Source of the DNA: Agrypnia vestita
Lineage: Eukaryota; Arthropoda; Insecta; Trichoptera; Phryganeidae
Direction of reading: 5' to 3'
DNA length: 64,000 bases
Assembly: GCA_016648135.1 (NCBI GenBank)
Contig: JADDOH010023175.1
Coordinates: 124,001-188,000, forward strand
Positions 44,705 to 55,617 of the stretch are shown here, in pieces. Position 1 is the first letter of the stretch; each line of letters starts with the position of its first letter. Under the pieces are notes generated by a model that saw nothing but the letters and a program-made list of their open reading frames with translations, was not told where the DNA came from and made no database searches. The translations under genes were made by a program, and so were the position numbers.

Positions 44705-44823
44705 AGGACTGACGATGGTCCCTGCAATGGGATCCGAAACGTCGGCCACAAATGTCGTAAAAACACGGCATTCCACCACAGAAAAATTTAACCTGAAGAT
44801 TCTGAATGGCTGTGGAAACCTAA
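44705..44823 (+). repeat. Penelope-type terminal repeat with hammerhead-like core
   Basis: CTGACGA (44709-44715), one T, a 6-bp stem II with one bulge (GGTCCC/GGGATCC), GAAAC and GTC. Then GGCCACAAATGTCG, ACACGGCAT and AGATTCTGAATGGC, homologous to 7500-7580 minus. Stem I pairing is lost, so the ribozyme is probably inactive. Confidence 0.4.
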
Positions 44824-45002
44824 AAACATTTATAAATTGGCAACACTGAATAGATTATTTAAACTTTTGAAATGGATCATTCCGACATAATCAATAATCT
44901 ACTTCTAAATAGTTTTCCCATTGATCTCACAAATTAATGACTTATTTCAACAGAATCCATTCTAAAACATGTTACTACGACCGTAAAATCAGTAGATTCT
45001 GC

Positions 45003-45145
45003 TATCGGAATTGTAATTATTAACAAATTAGGTTAGGTTTGATTAATATCCCGTAGTTGGAATTGTAGTTATTAACAAATTCGCTTAGGTTTGGTTCGAT
45101 TAAAATTCCGTAGCCGGAATTTGAATTATGAACGAATTCGGTTAC
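45003..45145. repeat. 2.5-copy tandem repeat of about 54 bp
   Basis: GGAATTGTAATTATTAACAA, GGAATTGTAGTTATTAACAA and GGAATTTGAATTATGAACGA begin successive units (about 45008, 45059 and 45116), each followed by a GGTTAGGTTTG-like block and CCGTAG. Confidence 0.55.
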
Positions 45146-45149
45146 GTTG

Positions 45150-46230
45150 CTGATTGTACGATTGTCTAAACTTCTTGTCCTTCTTCTTCCTTTAAATAGT
45201 GGTGTGTTTTTCAGAGGGTAGCGCCTTTTGTGAGGTAGATTCTCAGCTTTTTGTCCATTTTTGGGAGACTTTTCGCGTAAGCCGGTTCCGTAAGACTGAT
45301 TATGTAGTGCGATATGAGGAAGTCTGGCGCTATCCATTCTCTGGAAATGATCAAACTATTCCCTCCTTCGCTCCATCGTACAACGTCTTCAGCCTCTTAT
45401 TATGGTGTTTAACACGCGATCCCTCAGAGTCTTGCCCGCTATTATCCTCAGTGTATTCATCTCGGAAATCCTCAATGTTTGTTTAGTCCTGAGTCTGTCC
45501 GCCTTTGCTTCATAGTCATTATTGGTCTTACGCATGCTTTATAGATTCTCATCTTGCTCTTGATGGCCATATCTTTATTTTTCCAAGTTGTGGATTTTAG
45601 AGCGCAGAGATTGCGCTGCCTTGTTAACTTGGGATTGTATTTCTTCACACAGACCAGTTCCTTCAAACAGGACTATGCCTAAATATCTGAATATGCCGAC
45701 CTGTTCTACGGGTTAGATATCTACAGTTAGGTTACATGTTTTGGGCGTTTTAGAGAAGGTTATACATTTAGTCTTTTTAATAGCGATTGCCATGTTGTAT
45801 TTCTTGCAGACAATGCTATAAACAATTCAATTGTTTAAAGCATTGTCTGCATAGCAAACCACACTATTAATTTCCTCTCCCATCCTGTATCTTTGTTGGA
45901 ACGATTGGATTTCTTCTATCAGTTCATCCATTATCAAATTGAACAAAAATGGACTTGGCTGGACTGTCTTCTTATCGTATGTCTGTTATTATTGGAATTG
46001 TATTGCTAAGTTCATTATTACTTTTAACTCTGGTATTGGTTTCAATCTCTAATCGTATTAATTATTTCTAGAGGTATTGACTTCTGTTTTAGGATCTCTG
46101 ATGGTATTAATTATTTCCGGTGGTATTGACTTCTGTATAAGGATGTTTATTATATCTTTCTTTGAACTTTATCAAAGGCTTACATGAGGTCCACAAAGCA
46201 AACATAGGCTGTAGTTTGATATTCGTCTTA
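45150..46230 (-). pseudogene. RTE-like LINE reverse transcriptase, decayed
   Basis: Minus-strand order: CFVDLM then AFDKVQRK (RT block with AFD), SPFLFNLIMDELIEEI, YRMGEEINSVVCYADNA (YADD block, second Asp changed to Asn), KKYNMAIAIKKTKC, VEQVGIFRYLGIVLFEGTGL, SKMRIYKACVRPIMT, NTLRIIAGKTLRDRVLNTII, then RMDSARLPHIALHNQSYGTG. These are the fingers-palm-thumb and C-terminal blocks of an RTE-type reverse transcriptase. Multiple frameshifts and a damaged catalytic motif make it dead. A 45-nt palindrome (45806-45850) replaces the segment between the YADD and KKYN blocks. Confidence 0.7.
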
Positions 46231-46234
46231 TCGC

Positions 46235-47430
46235 CGATGATTGTCTAATGATAAGGGATATTCGGATGTTATTTTATAATTTTAATACAATTTAATTATT
46301 GTACCTGCCATGTAACTATCCTATATTTAAAAATTGAAATGAATGTTTGAATGATTACTTTGATAAATGTATAATTGGGAGATAATTTCATTTATGTACA
46401 TAAGTAAGTAAAATATTAGTAAAATGTTACGTAAAATATTAGTAAATGAATACTGCCTGGATGAACTGCCTTCAAACAGGTAATCCCTAGTTAGGCAGTC
46501 GAAGTGTAATACAATACGAAAAATAAGATATGAATAAAAAAGTGTTATTATTATTAACTTTATTTTTACTTATATGAAATTTAAAAGGCATTTAATTCCC
46601 ACCCATTGTTTTTTATTTATACGTATCTGTTTATGTAAATCAAATCGCAAAAATTTAGCCACAAAAAATACACGCTCGCGTTTCTTGTCTTAGAATATCG
46701 CTGTGAGCGTTGAGGAAACTCGATTCAGTCGCTATTGTGTAAGCAATCAATCGATTTGATTTTCCAACCGATTATTCTGTCTGAAGCCTGTCGTAACTTT
46801 CCATCGAAAAAAGTTGTCGTAAAATTTCCCATCGCTTGCATTTTCACCGTAAACAGTGTAATGATACCCCTCGCAGAATACAATATTCATGCACGATGAA
46901 CCACGTCATAGAGTAATCAATTGCGATTGAAATTACAGCAAATAATGTAAATGGCATAAAATTAACTCTTTGACTTTTTTTATAGCTCTGTAGTTTTTAT
47001 GACTTATTTTTATTTTGAGACTTAGATTGGCAAAGATTGTAGGCGTTGACAGCAGTCGCAAATGACGTTTAACATCTTTTCTCAGTAACGAAAGAAATTT
47101 TCATGCAACCGTGCTTGGAAGTTTCAATCATAGTAGATAAATGATGACGGCTTCAAAAATTAAAAAAAATATATTTATTCACACTCGCAGAGAAAGCCTT
47201 AAAATCACGTGAAAAACTGAATAAAATGTTTTCGAACACAAGGTAGGTAGGTACCATTAAACGTATGTACAATTGTACATGTGAATACATAAAACAGCAT
47301 TATATTTGAAAAGTATATGACAAATGAACAGCCGATTTTATTAATACTTTTCCTTAACAGGTATTACCAAATCGCTTCACTTAGGATACAATTATTTAAC
47401 AACCAAATTTGTTTTTTCAGAATGAATAAA
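46235..47430. other. Non-coding stretch
   Basis: 46680-46930 is GC-moderate without an ORF or repeat match. Otherwise AT-rich. Expected to lie in an intron or 3' of the minus-strand gene. Confidence 0.35.
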
Positions 47431-47432
47431 AT

Positions 47433-47698
47433 ATATTTGAGGTATAAAAACAAAAGCGGCAATATCCAAAAAATTAAAAAAATGCTTTGAATGCCGTCAC
47501 CGAGGATTACTAATTTAAAATGAACTGAACACTAGATTTTATGTACCTATCGTGCTTCCAAAATCGTGCTTCTTATAAATTTATAGCCTATATTTCCTAT
47601 AAAATCTCGAATTCAGTACATTATAAATTAGTAATCCTCGGTGACTGCATTAATTTTTTTTAGATATTACTGCCTTTGCTTTTATACCCCACATATGT
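47433..47698. mobile_element. MITE of the TATAAAAGCAAAGGCAG family, copy 1
   Basis: The left arm has GAGGTATAAAAACAAAAGCG, GTCACCGAGGATTACTAATT and AAAATG. The right arm is the reverse (TTAGTAATCCTCGGTGAC, TGCCTTTGCTTTTATACCCC). TIRs are about 100 bp. Second copy at 55380-55617; a third, LINE-split copy at 59060-59860. Confidence 0.7.
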
Positions 47699-48014
47699 TT
47701 TACAACAGTTTTTTTTCTGTACCAAAGTTATCTTGAGATATTGGAAATCTAAATTCAATACAACCCTAATTTATCGAATTTGACATTTTCTTCCGACGCC
47801 CAATGTCAAAGTTGAATTTGCCGAATAAAATTAATAAATTTGAAATCGGAATATTTTTTCATTCGTACTTTCTGTACACGTTTCCGTCGCACTCACGAAA
47901 TTAGTCAAATAAACCGAGCGCAAAGATGTTACACATCAAAAAATGTTTGAATTTGGAAGAATTTTTTAATGCCTCAAGGTTCTCTTTGAATTGGTTGCTT
48001 TTGTTCACACTTAC

Positions 48015-48141
48015 TTTTCTTTGAGGTGCATGGAAGCCTGCAGGGCCGCATATCCGTACTTGGACAGGTTTCTGGCCTCCTCGGACTGCCAGTTGAAGGT
48101 GGCCACGTACCTTGCCGGGTTATCCGGCTCCAGCCAGAGAC
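48015..48141 (-). CDS. Exon 3 of the secreted-protein gene
   Basis: Acceptor TTTCCTTAG|GTCTCTGG, donor GAAAA|GTAAGTGTG. The 127-nt exon has a single open frame, entered in phase 1 and left in phase 2. It encodes a Trp/Tyr/Ala-rich segment (LWLEPDNPARYVATFNW…). GC content is about 55%, far above its surroundings. Confidence 0.75.
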
Positions 48142-51100
48142 CTAAGGAAATAAATGACATAATTGTTTTTAAATTAAATTAGTTTTATTATTTTTTTAGT
48201 AAGCAACTTTTAATTACAAAATAATATAAAAGCTAGACCCAAAAAACATCTTGCTGGATGTTTGACACAGTTGAGCACATGTTATAAACTAATTAACCCA
48301 CAGTTTAAAACATATTTAAAAGTAACTCTAATATCAAATGATTTAAATATAAGAAGAACAGTAACAGAATATAAAATTTAGATAGAATAACACATAAAGA
48401 GATTTGGTGTCTAAGCCAAAACAATTTATTATAGATTATAACAATGTCGTATCATAATCCACTTTTTTATTATCTACTCCAAATTGTGAATGAGTGTTCT
48501 ATTTCGTGTGGAACCAGGTAATCTATTATTAAATTTGGAAACATCATATTCTAATATCCTCGAACCACATATATCGGTGATTTTAGGAATTGTTTGACAT
48601 GTATCAGTGTACATCCTTGTATTTCTCCCGTGCAAAACTACTGTTAATTTAAAACTTCGATATTATATATATTATTTACTCTCTTTGTATTAACTCTTAA
48701 AAATAAAAACTTTGGATCGATTTTTAACCCTTTTCCCGTGATCGAGCTGAAACTTTGCAAGCTCGTGGCGATGATCAAGAAGATCTATCAAATTTTCGTT
48801 AAAAAATTAATAAATTTTTGGATTTTTCAAATTTTTAATGTTTTTTTTCATACAACTTACTAAGTTGTATGAAAATATTTCAACGCGTCTGGTAGACACG
48901 GAACCTGATTATAGTATAATTTTAGATTTTTGGAAATTTTTTATTACTCCCTTTCGTAGCGTCGCTCGACCGAAGCCCAACGCGTAGGTTAAGCGCCAAA
49001 CCAGTTTCCACTAGTAAATGAGAAAGGGAGTATATAATAAAAACTTGGTTTTTATGTGTTACTTTTTTTTTTTAATAAAAACGGTATTTCAAATTGATGT
49101 TTACTATTTTAATTAACACCGAACGTGACTTTGTACCATGTTCACGTTGAGAAGTTAATAACACTACATATAACATGATATGATAAAAATTAAGATATTT
49201 TTAATATCGAGGGTAGAAAGCCAAAAGGGCGTTAGTGATTTAGAACTTTACAGGAGAGAAATATAAAGTTCTGTCAATCTGATTTTGTCAATGTTTCTTT
49301 CACTATTAAACGATTTCCATATTTGTTAATCCAAAACATAATATATTTTTTATTTTTATTACGGCGTTATCGGATGGGGAAGTTGTTATAAAAAAATCTA
49401 AACTCGGTAAAAATATCACAAAGAATCATCATTAAAGTAATACTGAAAAAAAATCTACCTTTTCAATAAAATATCTTTTTAAATTGTTTCCAGTACCAAA
49501 CGTGGATGATATTTTCAAGCAAGTTTCCATATTGAAAATATGCAAAGAAAAAAGCTTACAGAGAACCAGGAATAATTCAAGCTTATGAGAAACGGAAACC
49601 AATTTATAATGCCTAAATTTAAAACAACCCAAATGCAGAACCACTGTATTTATAAAGCCATTAACTACTACAATAATTTAACTATCGAGATACGCTGCAT
49701 CAGTAATCTCTCAGAGCAAATCAAAAAAATTAAAATCTTCCTAAAATCAAACTTAAATTCATAAATCATTTAAACCTATAGCTTTTTTCAAAATAATTCA
49801 ATACTTCATTATCAAATTATCTTTATTATCGAATTATTAAATGACTCGCATATTTATCTATATATAATAATAAAAACTAAGGCTCCCTCATCACACTCAA
49901 GAGCTTCTCTTAACTGATGAGGTCTACATGACTACAAAGTATTAAAAAAAATGACAATTTGATATGTAAATATATAAGAATTGTATTTGTACCATATATT
50001 AACAAAAAAATATATTTTATTCGGTCATCCAGCAGGGAGACATAATTGCTTGGTAAGACAAAATACAGAAAAAATTGTTAAATGTCTCCCACAATTAAAG
50101 GATGACAAGAAATCTTGACAAAATCAAATTGACAAAACATTATTTTGCTCTTCTGTAAAGTTCGAAATAATCACTAACGCACTTTTGGCTTTCAACCCTC
50201 GATTATATTTTAATCAAAATTCATCTTCATTTAAATTTAATTATTTATATAAATTAAGAACATCGTTCTTTAATAATTAAGACAACTTAGATGAATCACT
50301 TGGAAGAACGTACAGAAATATGTATCTCTATAAAAAAAATAAGAAAATGAAGATTTTGATTTCAAACAATAAATGTCTCACTATAAGAAGAGGAATTAAA
50401 ATATAGGTAAGGTAAAAAAAATAATTATGTAGTTACTCATTTTAGTGGCAAAAGTAAATCCGGTGTTAAATATATTTTTGTTTGATAGAAAATTTTTGTG
50501 AATCAATAAATATGTTTTAGATTTTTATGTGTATACGTTTGTCTTGATAATTGCTAAAATAATATTGAAAGAACATCGTTAATAAACACAAAAAATAAAT
50601 AAAGGGTTCATTCTGTATGTTTTCGAACATGTGAGAGTTAGTACGCTAAACTTTACATGTCACGAGCGTGATAACACGCACTTTCAGAGCTTGCAGAGAC
50701 GAAATAGAGCAGGATTTCAATATTATAAATTTAAAATTATATTTCCGGCTGTGGACAACAGTTGTTATCTACCAAAAGCATATCACTTTCTTTAAAGCAT
50801 ACCCCTTATCTTACGTGGTAGAAACCCTGTGAAACAAAACCCCCTGTGAAACAAAATCCAAAAAAACTCATTACCAAGAGAATGAAGATGTATTTTCTTA
50901 TTTTGTTCTGTGAAGAGTTCCAAATTTTGTTCATAAAACTGTTATTGATTCCTTAATGAACAAATTTAAGTAATTAATTAAAAAAATACATTTAAACTTG
51001 TTTTGCTTATCTTTTAGTAAAGTGCTTTTTATTTCTTTGAACAGTTGACATTTAACATACATACATCGAATTTATTGATAATTAATTACTATCTAAAATT

Positions 51101-52883
51101 TACGATTCAAATGCATTTTTCAAAAACAACTCACCCAAGTGATACAGCATTGGTTCGCGCACACCATATAGCTGGTCCATCTCATTCAGCCCATAATCGA
51201 TCGCTTCTAGAATATCCTTGTCTTCTTGTGTATACGATTTGTTTTGGTAATTTTCTGATTCTTTACCTAGATTGGAGTTTGCGTCTTTGAATTTTACCAA
51301 GCCTTCGGTGCTGATTGAATCTAAATCTAAATCCTCACCAGTCTTGGCCAGGCCACTATTGTCATTAAAATCTGCTTTTTCGGATATATCATTTTTATTT
51401 AATATTGAAGATGTTTCTGCGTTGAAATTTACATTGCTTGTATCATTAATTGATTCAAAAGAAGAATTAATTTTATATTTATTCGAATTATCTACTGTTA
51501 CCTTACTTATTTCGTTTTTTAGTTCATTTACTTTATTGATGTTTTTATTACCGATATTATTAATATTTACAGAAGGTTCGGTAACTAAATGTCCAGTAAT
51601 CTGTTTGTTATCTTTAATTATACTAATTGTATTAGGTAGCTTAATTTTATCATTTTTAGTCTCCTTTGGTCTTTCGGTATTTTCATTAAGAGGTACATCA
51701 CTAGAGAGCGTTGTCCAATATTGGAATAATGTTGTATCATCTCGATTAAATTCGCCATCTTGTTTCGAAGTTCTGTCATTTTGTTTAGTCGTGAAATCAT
51801 TCTGATTCGCGGTGTCATCGTTAGGTTTTTTGCTTACGAACAAAACAGTATCAAATATTTTGTCTTTCTCAACAATTGTGGAAATATTTGGCGAAACGTC
51901 AATGACTTCATCAGTTTTAATTATATCTTGTAGCTTTATTGGTTTATCGTTATGTGGAGTAATGTTTGTATCTATTTGAGAATGTTTGATCCCAATTCTT
52001 ATCGTGGAATCTCCAGTATTCAGTGAGTCATCGTACACGGTAAATTGTTCGAAGATTTCTTCTGGTATTTTTTCCGTTGTATAATCTTCCGTTAAAATAA
52101 CACTTGCAGTTGATGTTACGACACTTGGCGTCAAATCTTTTCCGGTATCAAAGTCATCGGCTATTTGATCTTCGGTCGACTGAATAAAAATATCGTTAAC
52201 GGCTACAGGATGTCGTAATCCCTGAATGTTCTCTCTGACTGCTTGAATTTCATCTTCGTATTTTAGACTGGCATTCGCTGTTTTATTGTCACTGAGAAAT
52301 GATGAAATAAGAGTTTCGTTGATTTCGAAAGCTTGGGGGTGTGGTGTTGTGTGAGGATGCTGGGTAGAAGAATATGAGTTTGCTGCAGAGTAAGGGATGA
52401 GAAGGATGGCCACAAACAGAGCAGCAATCCTGAAAGTGGTTGGGCTGGAAAAAAAGAGAAAAACAATTGTTAAAATTAAAAATCAAATGTTAAGTTGTTA
52501 GTTATATCTGCAATAAACGAAAATACAGTAGCACCCGGCCTAAACATTTAAAAGAACCACAATTTAAAATACAATAGATTGAACATAAATATCATTTTTG
52601 CAAATCAGAATTATAATAATCGAGCGAATCAATGTACCGACACATTAACTGCTGCTGTTGCATTGTCGACCACAGTTCACTGACTCCATCAAAAACAAAT
52701 AAAAGGAAAATGGCCATTACGTAGAAGGCACGAGCTTCTTGGAAATTACTAGCCGCATCCATAAACCTCAACATTACACACAGTTCTACGCTTTCTATTT
52801 TAGTAATAATAATTGTGTAATATTTTCAGGATACTCAGATACACCACTATAACTCACCACTTTGACGTGTAAAACGACTCCAT
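48015..52883 (-). CDS. Secreted Asn/Asp/Ser-rich protein, three exons (3' end incomplete)
   Basis: Exons 52883-52858, 52444-51135 and 48141-48015 join in frame (phases 2 and 1, leaving phase 2) through GTGAGT, GTGAGT and GTAAGT donors and pyrimidine-rich AG acceptors. At least 487 residues. The start MESFYTSKCPTTFR precedes a hydrophobic core (IAALFVAILLIPY) and an SAANS cleavage-like site, so it should be secreted. Residues about 35-400 are low-complexity, acidic, Asn/Asp/Ser/Thr-rich with many N-x-S/T sites. From about residue 402 a denser block begins (DILEAIDYGLNEMDQLYGVR, EPMLYHLG) and crosses the junction into LWLEPDNPARYVATFNWQSE and EARNLSKYGYAALQASMHL. Such a block after a disordered region looks like a conserved domain. 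I cannot name the family. The GC-richer codons of exon 3 support purifying selection. Further 3' exons are expected but not found. Confidence 0.75.
48142..51134 (-). other. Intron 2 of the secreted-protein gene
   Basis: About 3 kb. Contains a CTCCCTTTC-family MITE (48705-49034). The rest is AT-rich with no second gene. The minus ORF at 49432-49644 looks like chance. Confidence 0.6.
48705..49034. mobile_element. CTCCCTTTC-family MITE, copy 2
   Basis: AACTTTGGATCGATTTTTAA … GAGCTGAAACTTTGCAAG … CATACAACTTACTAAGTTGT … TACTCCCTTTCGTAGCGTCG … AATGAGAAAGGGAGTA. The left CTCCCTTTC terminus is missing. It lies inside intron 2 of the host gene. Confidence 0.65.
51135..52444 (-). CDS. Exon 2 of the secreted-protein gene
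   Basis: The 1310-nt exon carries most of the protein. It enters in phase 2 after TTTTTTTCCAG and leaves in phase 1 at CACTTGG|GTGAGT. Reading past the donor adds only 11 codons (GELFLKNAFES) before a stop. A retained-intron form would therefore still give a protein lacking the C-terminal block. Confidence 0.75.
52445..52857 (-). other. Intron 1 of the secreted-protein gene, with a small ORF
   Basis: 413 nt, GTGAGT…TTCCAG. It contains a 60-codon minus ORF (52592-52774) starting MLRFMDAASNFQEARAFYVM, with a hydrophobic stretch AIFLLFVF. It might be an alternative first exon, an unrelated micropeptide or chance. No splice donor joins it to exon 2 in frame. Confidence 0.5.
52858..52883 (-). CDS. 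Exon 1 coding part of the secreted-protein gene
   Basis: ATGGAGTCGTTTTACACG then TCAAAGTG|GTGAGT. Good start context (G at -3, G at +4). The last two bases join the first C of exon 2 to make Cys. The N-terminal MESFYTSK supplies the n-region of the signal peptide. Confidence 0.65.
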
Positions 52884-53560
52884 AACAACGCACAATTTAA
52901 ACATTTATTATTTAAAATCACAATAAGTCTGGTTGCGTCATGATCTATCGGAGATTAAACATTTAACTAATATCTATGTATCTATAATTATTACACTCAT
53001 GTTACGTAAATCGTTTTGACATAACCTTGTTTACGATATTTCCCGCCGAAAGAAACGTCAGAACGGTTCCCGTATTGTTTTACCGCGCGCTCGTTCGATT
53101 ATGCGCGCCGCGATCCAAATTTGGTTTTGAACTTGAAAATCGCGAGATGCGACCAAGTCAAACAGCAGTTTGCCTCGAATTGATCCTGGTTTCCCCAGAT
53201 GAGGAAGCGTTTGAAGCTCCGATATGGAAATACAGTTAGGCGACCTCAGCGGCGGTGATATGTCGAGACGATTCCGTCTCGTGTTTCATCCTGTTCGCGC
53301 CGCGAATTGCACGGCACAGAGGAAGAAGACCAACAGTCTCGCGAGTCGTTAAACTTGATCCGAAAAAAGTGTGACAAAGTGGCCCAGCGAAAAAAAATCA
53401 AGACACGAAGCCATTAAACCCGGCAAATTGCGAGATGACTTTAAACCTTAACCAGAGTTCAGGCGGTATCCGAAAAACAAGAACGCAATCGTGAGAACGG
53501 TTGTACAGTTCTAACACAAACATAAATAATAATTAAATCAGTTTACAAAACTACACTGAC
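52884..53560 (-). promoter_or_regulatory. CpG-rich promoter/5' UTR region
   Basis: 53040-53340 is rich in CpG (GCGCGCTCGTTCG, GCGCGCCGCG) in an AT-rich setting and lies directly upstream of exon 1. No TATA box is evident, so a TATA-less promoter is likely. The plus-strand ORF 53027-53239 is probably a by-product of the GC content. Confidence 0.45.
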
Positions 53561-53934
53561 ACCATAAATTAGAGTCCAGACATGAAAATTTTAGTAAAAC
53601 ATTTTACAGTCGGCGTTGAGACCCGTCTTGTAAATCAAATTACAGAACGCTGCAGGCAGGAATGTAAAAGGTGGACTAATTATTATTATGGTCAATTTTC
53701 ACCTCGAGTGTAAAAAGCATAATTACGATTTGGATGTTGCTAGCGGTGAAAAGTTAACGGTATTTCAATAAGTGAATGAGTGGTCAAGTTGTATTGTTCG
53801 TTAATCTTTTTCATTTCATTAATTTTATCGACACTCAAATATTCTAAAAACAATTTGAGTCATGTCTCATTCAAAAGTTCAAAAAATTTGGTAGTCAAAT
53901 TTTTAATTAATAAGTAGGCGAATTACATTATTAT

Positions 53935-54095
53935 TTTTTGAGTTTTTTTCGAAACTCCCCTTTTCAGACTGGTGGAGATGATATCTGTAAAACTATTTGG
54001 CCAATTTTGTTTAAATTTGCATAAATCTTACATATAACATTACCTAACATGTAGCGTAAGTTTTTTTTTGACAAAATGCGACGTTTGAAAAAAAT
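53935..54095 (-). repeat. Dispersed repeat (TATGCAAAATTTGAAC family), copy 2
   Basis: Minus strand: TATGCAAATTTAAACAAAAT, ATAGTTTTACAGATATCATC, AGTCTGAAAAGGGGAGTTTC. Matches 27690-27870. Confidence 0.6.
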
Positions 54096-54428
54096 TAGAA
54101 TTATTTTCAAACTGATCTCATTTGCACAAAAAGTTCTTTTTGAATTAAAAAAAATCAACACGCTTTATCATTAACACAAATTGGTTTAACAAGAAAATAA
54201 TTAACTTTTTATTTCAGTCAAATCCTGCCGACATGACTATCTCCACCAGCTACACGCGCCGTGGAGAAGGACAGCACATAACTCTGCCATTTTGAAATTT
54301 TCAAAATAATTTGTTAATAGTAAATATTAACCAATTTATGCCGTAAATAATGATAATAAAACAAATGTTGTATGTGCAATAGTTATATATATTATTTTAA
54401 TTTGAAATTTTTTTGATGCCTTAAAAAA

Positions 54429-54644
54429 ATGGTGCAATTTTGGAGGTGGTTGCTCTCCGTCATTTGCGGCAAATTTTGGTTACTGCTCCAGAGCTACCGC
54501 AGTCAAGCACTATTGTACTATCATACGTGCTTAACAAGCGCAACAATGTCATCGCTGTTAAATACGGGCTTAAATTTGCTAAAGTTTGACAGCGTCGCTG
54601 ACGGCGAACTCAGCGAAATGTACGATTATCTGCTAAGCGACTAA
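54429..54644 (+). CDS. Low-confidence small ORF
   Basis: 71 codons in a GC-moderate segment. It starts MVQFWRWLLSVICGKFW and ends GELSEMYDYLLSD. A hydrophobic N-terminus would suggest a membrane or secreted micropeptide. Stops precede it in frame. No family recognised and no repeat match. Confidence 0.2.
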   Translation: MVQFWRWLLSVICGKFWLLLQSYRSQALLYYHTCLTSATMSSLLNTGLNLLKFDSVADGELSEMYDYLLSD

Positions 54645-55379
54645 CAGTCTGTTTATGATTTATACACCCTCGTTGAAGCGTGACTGCTAAGTTAGTTTTG
54701 CCGTCGGTTTCTTTGTAATTTTGCGAACATCTTAACAATTTAACACTTCCATAGGAGCGCTTTCATTTCGATTAACTCTTTCGTGACCAAAGCGTAAACT
54801 TTAATTTTTTAACGCGTCTTCGACCATTGATGGCAGGCAAGGTACAGTGCGCTGATTTGCTCGGTAAAATGCAAGGTGTATAAGCTCATCAGTATTTTTG
54901 ACATTCAATCACATTTTGAGATAACGTAGCTAAAACAACCTCTTCACTTTGGATATTAATCTGCTCTATATCTCTGAAAGAGTTTTCTGAAGCAGGATTC
55001 TCCTACATCTATCTCCTACGAATTGAATTAAAGTTTGTAATAATATCAAATAAATCGAAATTGAGAATACTGCATTCCATCTTCTCCTGCATGAGTTGTA
55101 AGAGATTATATTTCTTATAAAACGGAGATTGTGTCCGAAACATGCAGGTTCGTTTGATAGTTGAAATTATTTCTCTTGGCTCGTCTTAATACCTAATGGT
55201 AATGCTGTAAAATTAGAAAATCTTTTATTAATTAAATTTTAATCAATATTAATCAATGAGTATTAAATTTAAAGAGGCAAGTAATTTATTATCTATTGTC
55301 AAAACATTTTTAAGACGGTTTCTTCTCAAGCTATCAGTTGTCGGTTTTTCAATTTTTGAAATTTATTAAAAATGATTAT
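54645..55379. other. Non-coding stretch with repeat and hammerhead-like debris
   Basis: Contains the inverted copy (54941-55012) of the TAGGAGAATCCTGCTTC repeat. At 55112-55150 lies a CTTATAAAACGGAGATTGTG…TCCGAAACATG relic resembling the 18085/18811 hammerhead-like motifs. Confidence 0.4.
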
Positions 55380-55617
55380 ACATGGGGTATAAAAGCAAAG
55401 GCAGCAATATCCAAAAACAGTTTTGAATGCAGTCACCGAGGATAACTAATTTAAAATGTACTGAATTCTTGATTTTATGTATCCAATGTTTCCTATAAAT
55501 TTATAGGCTAGGTTTCCTAAAAACTCTCGAATTCAGTACATTATAAATTAGTGACCCTCGATGACTGCATTAATTTTTTTTTGATATTGTTGCCTTTGCT
55601 TTTATACCTCACATATG
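55380..55617. mobile_element. MITE of the TATAAAAGCAAAGGCAG family, copy 2 (complete)
   Basis: Left arm ATGGGGTATAAAAGCAAAGG and GTCACCGAGGATAACTAATT, right arm TTAGTGACCCTCGATGAC and TTGCCTTTGCTTTTATACCT. Arms of about 100 bp around a TATAGGCTAGG centre. Confidence 0.75.

Noticed and set aside
51272..51805. Plus-strand ORF of 177 codons
   Set aside because: It lies antisense within exon 2 of the minus-strand gene. Its Leu/Ser-rich composition is the complement of the Asn/Asp/Lys-rich coding strand.
53027..53239. Plus-strand gene in the CpG-rich region upstream of the secreted-protein gene
   Set aside because: No splice signals, no family resemblance and the position of a promoter. GC content alone explains the open frame.
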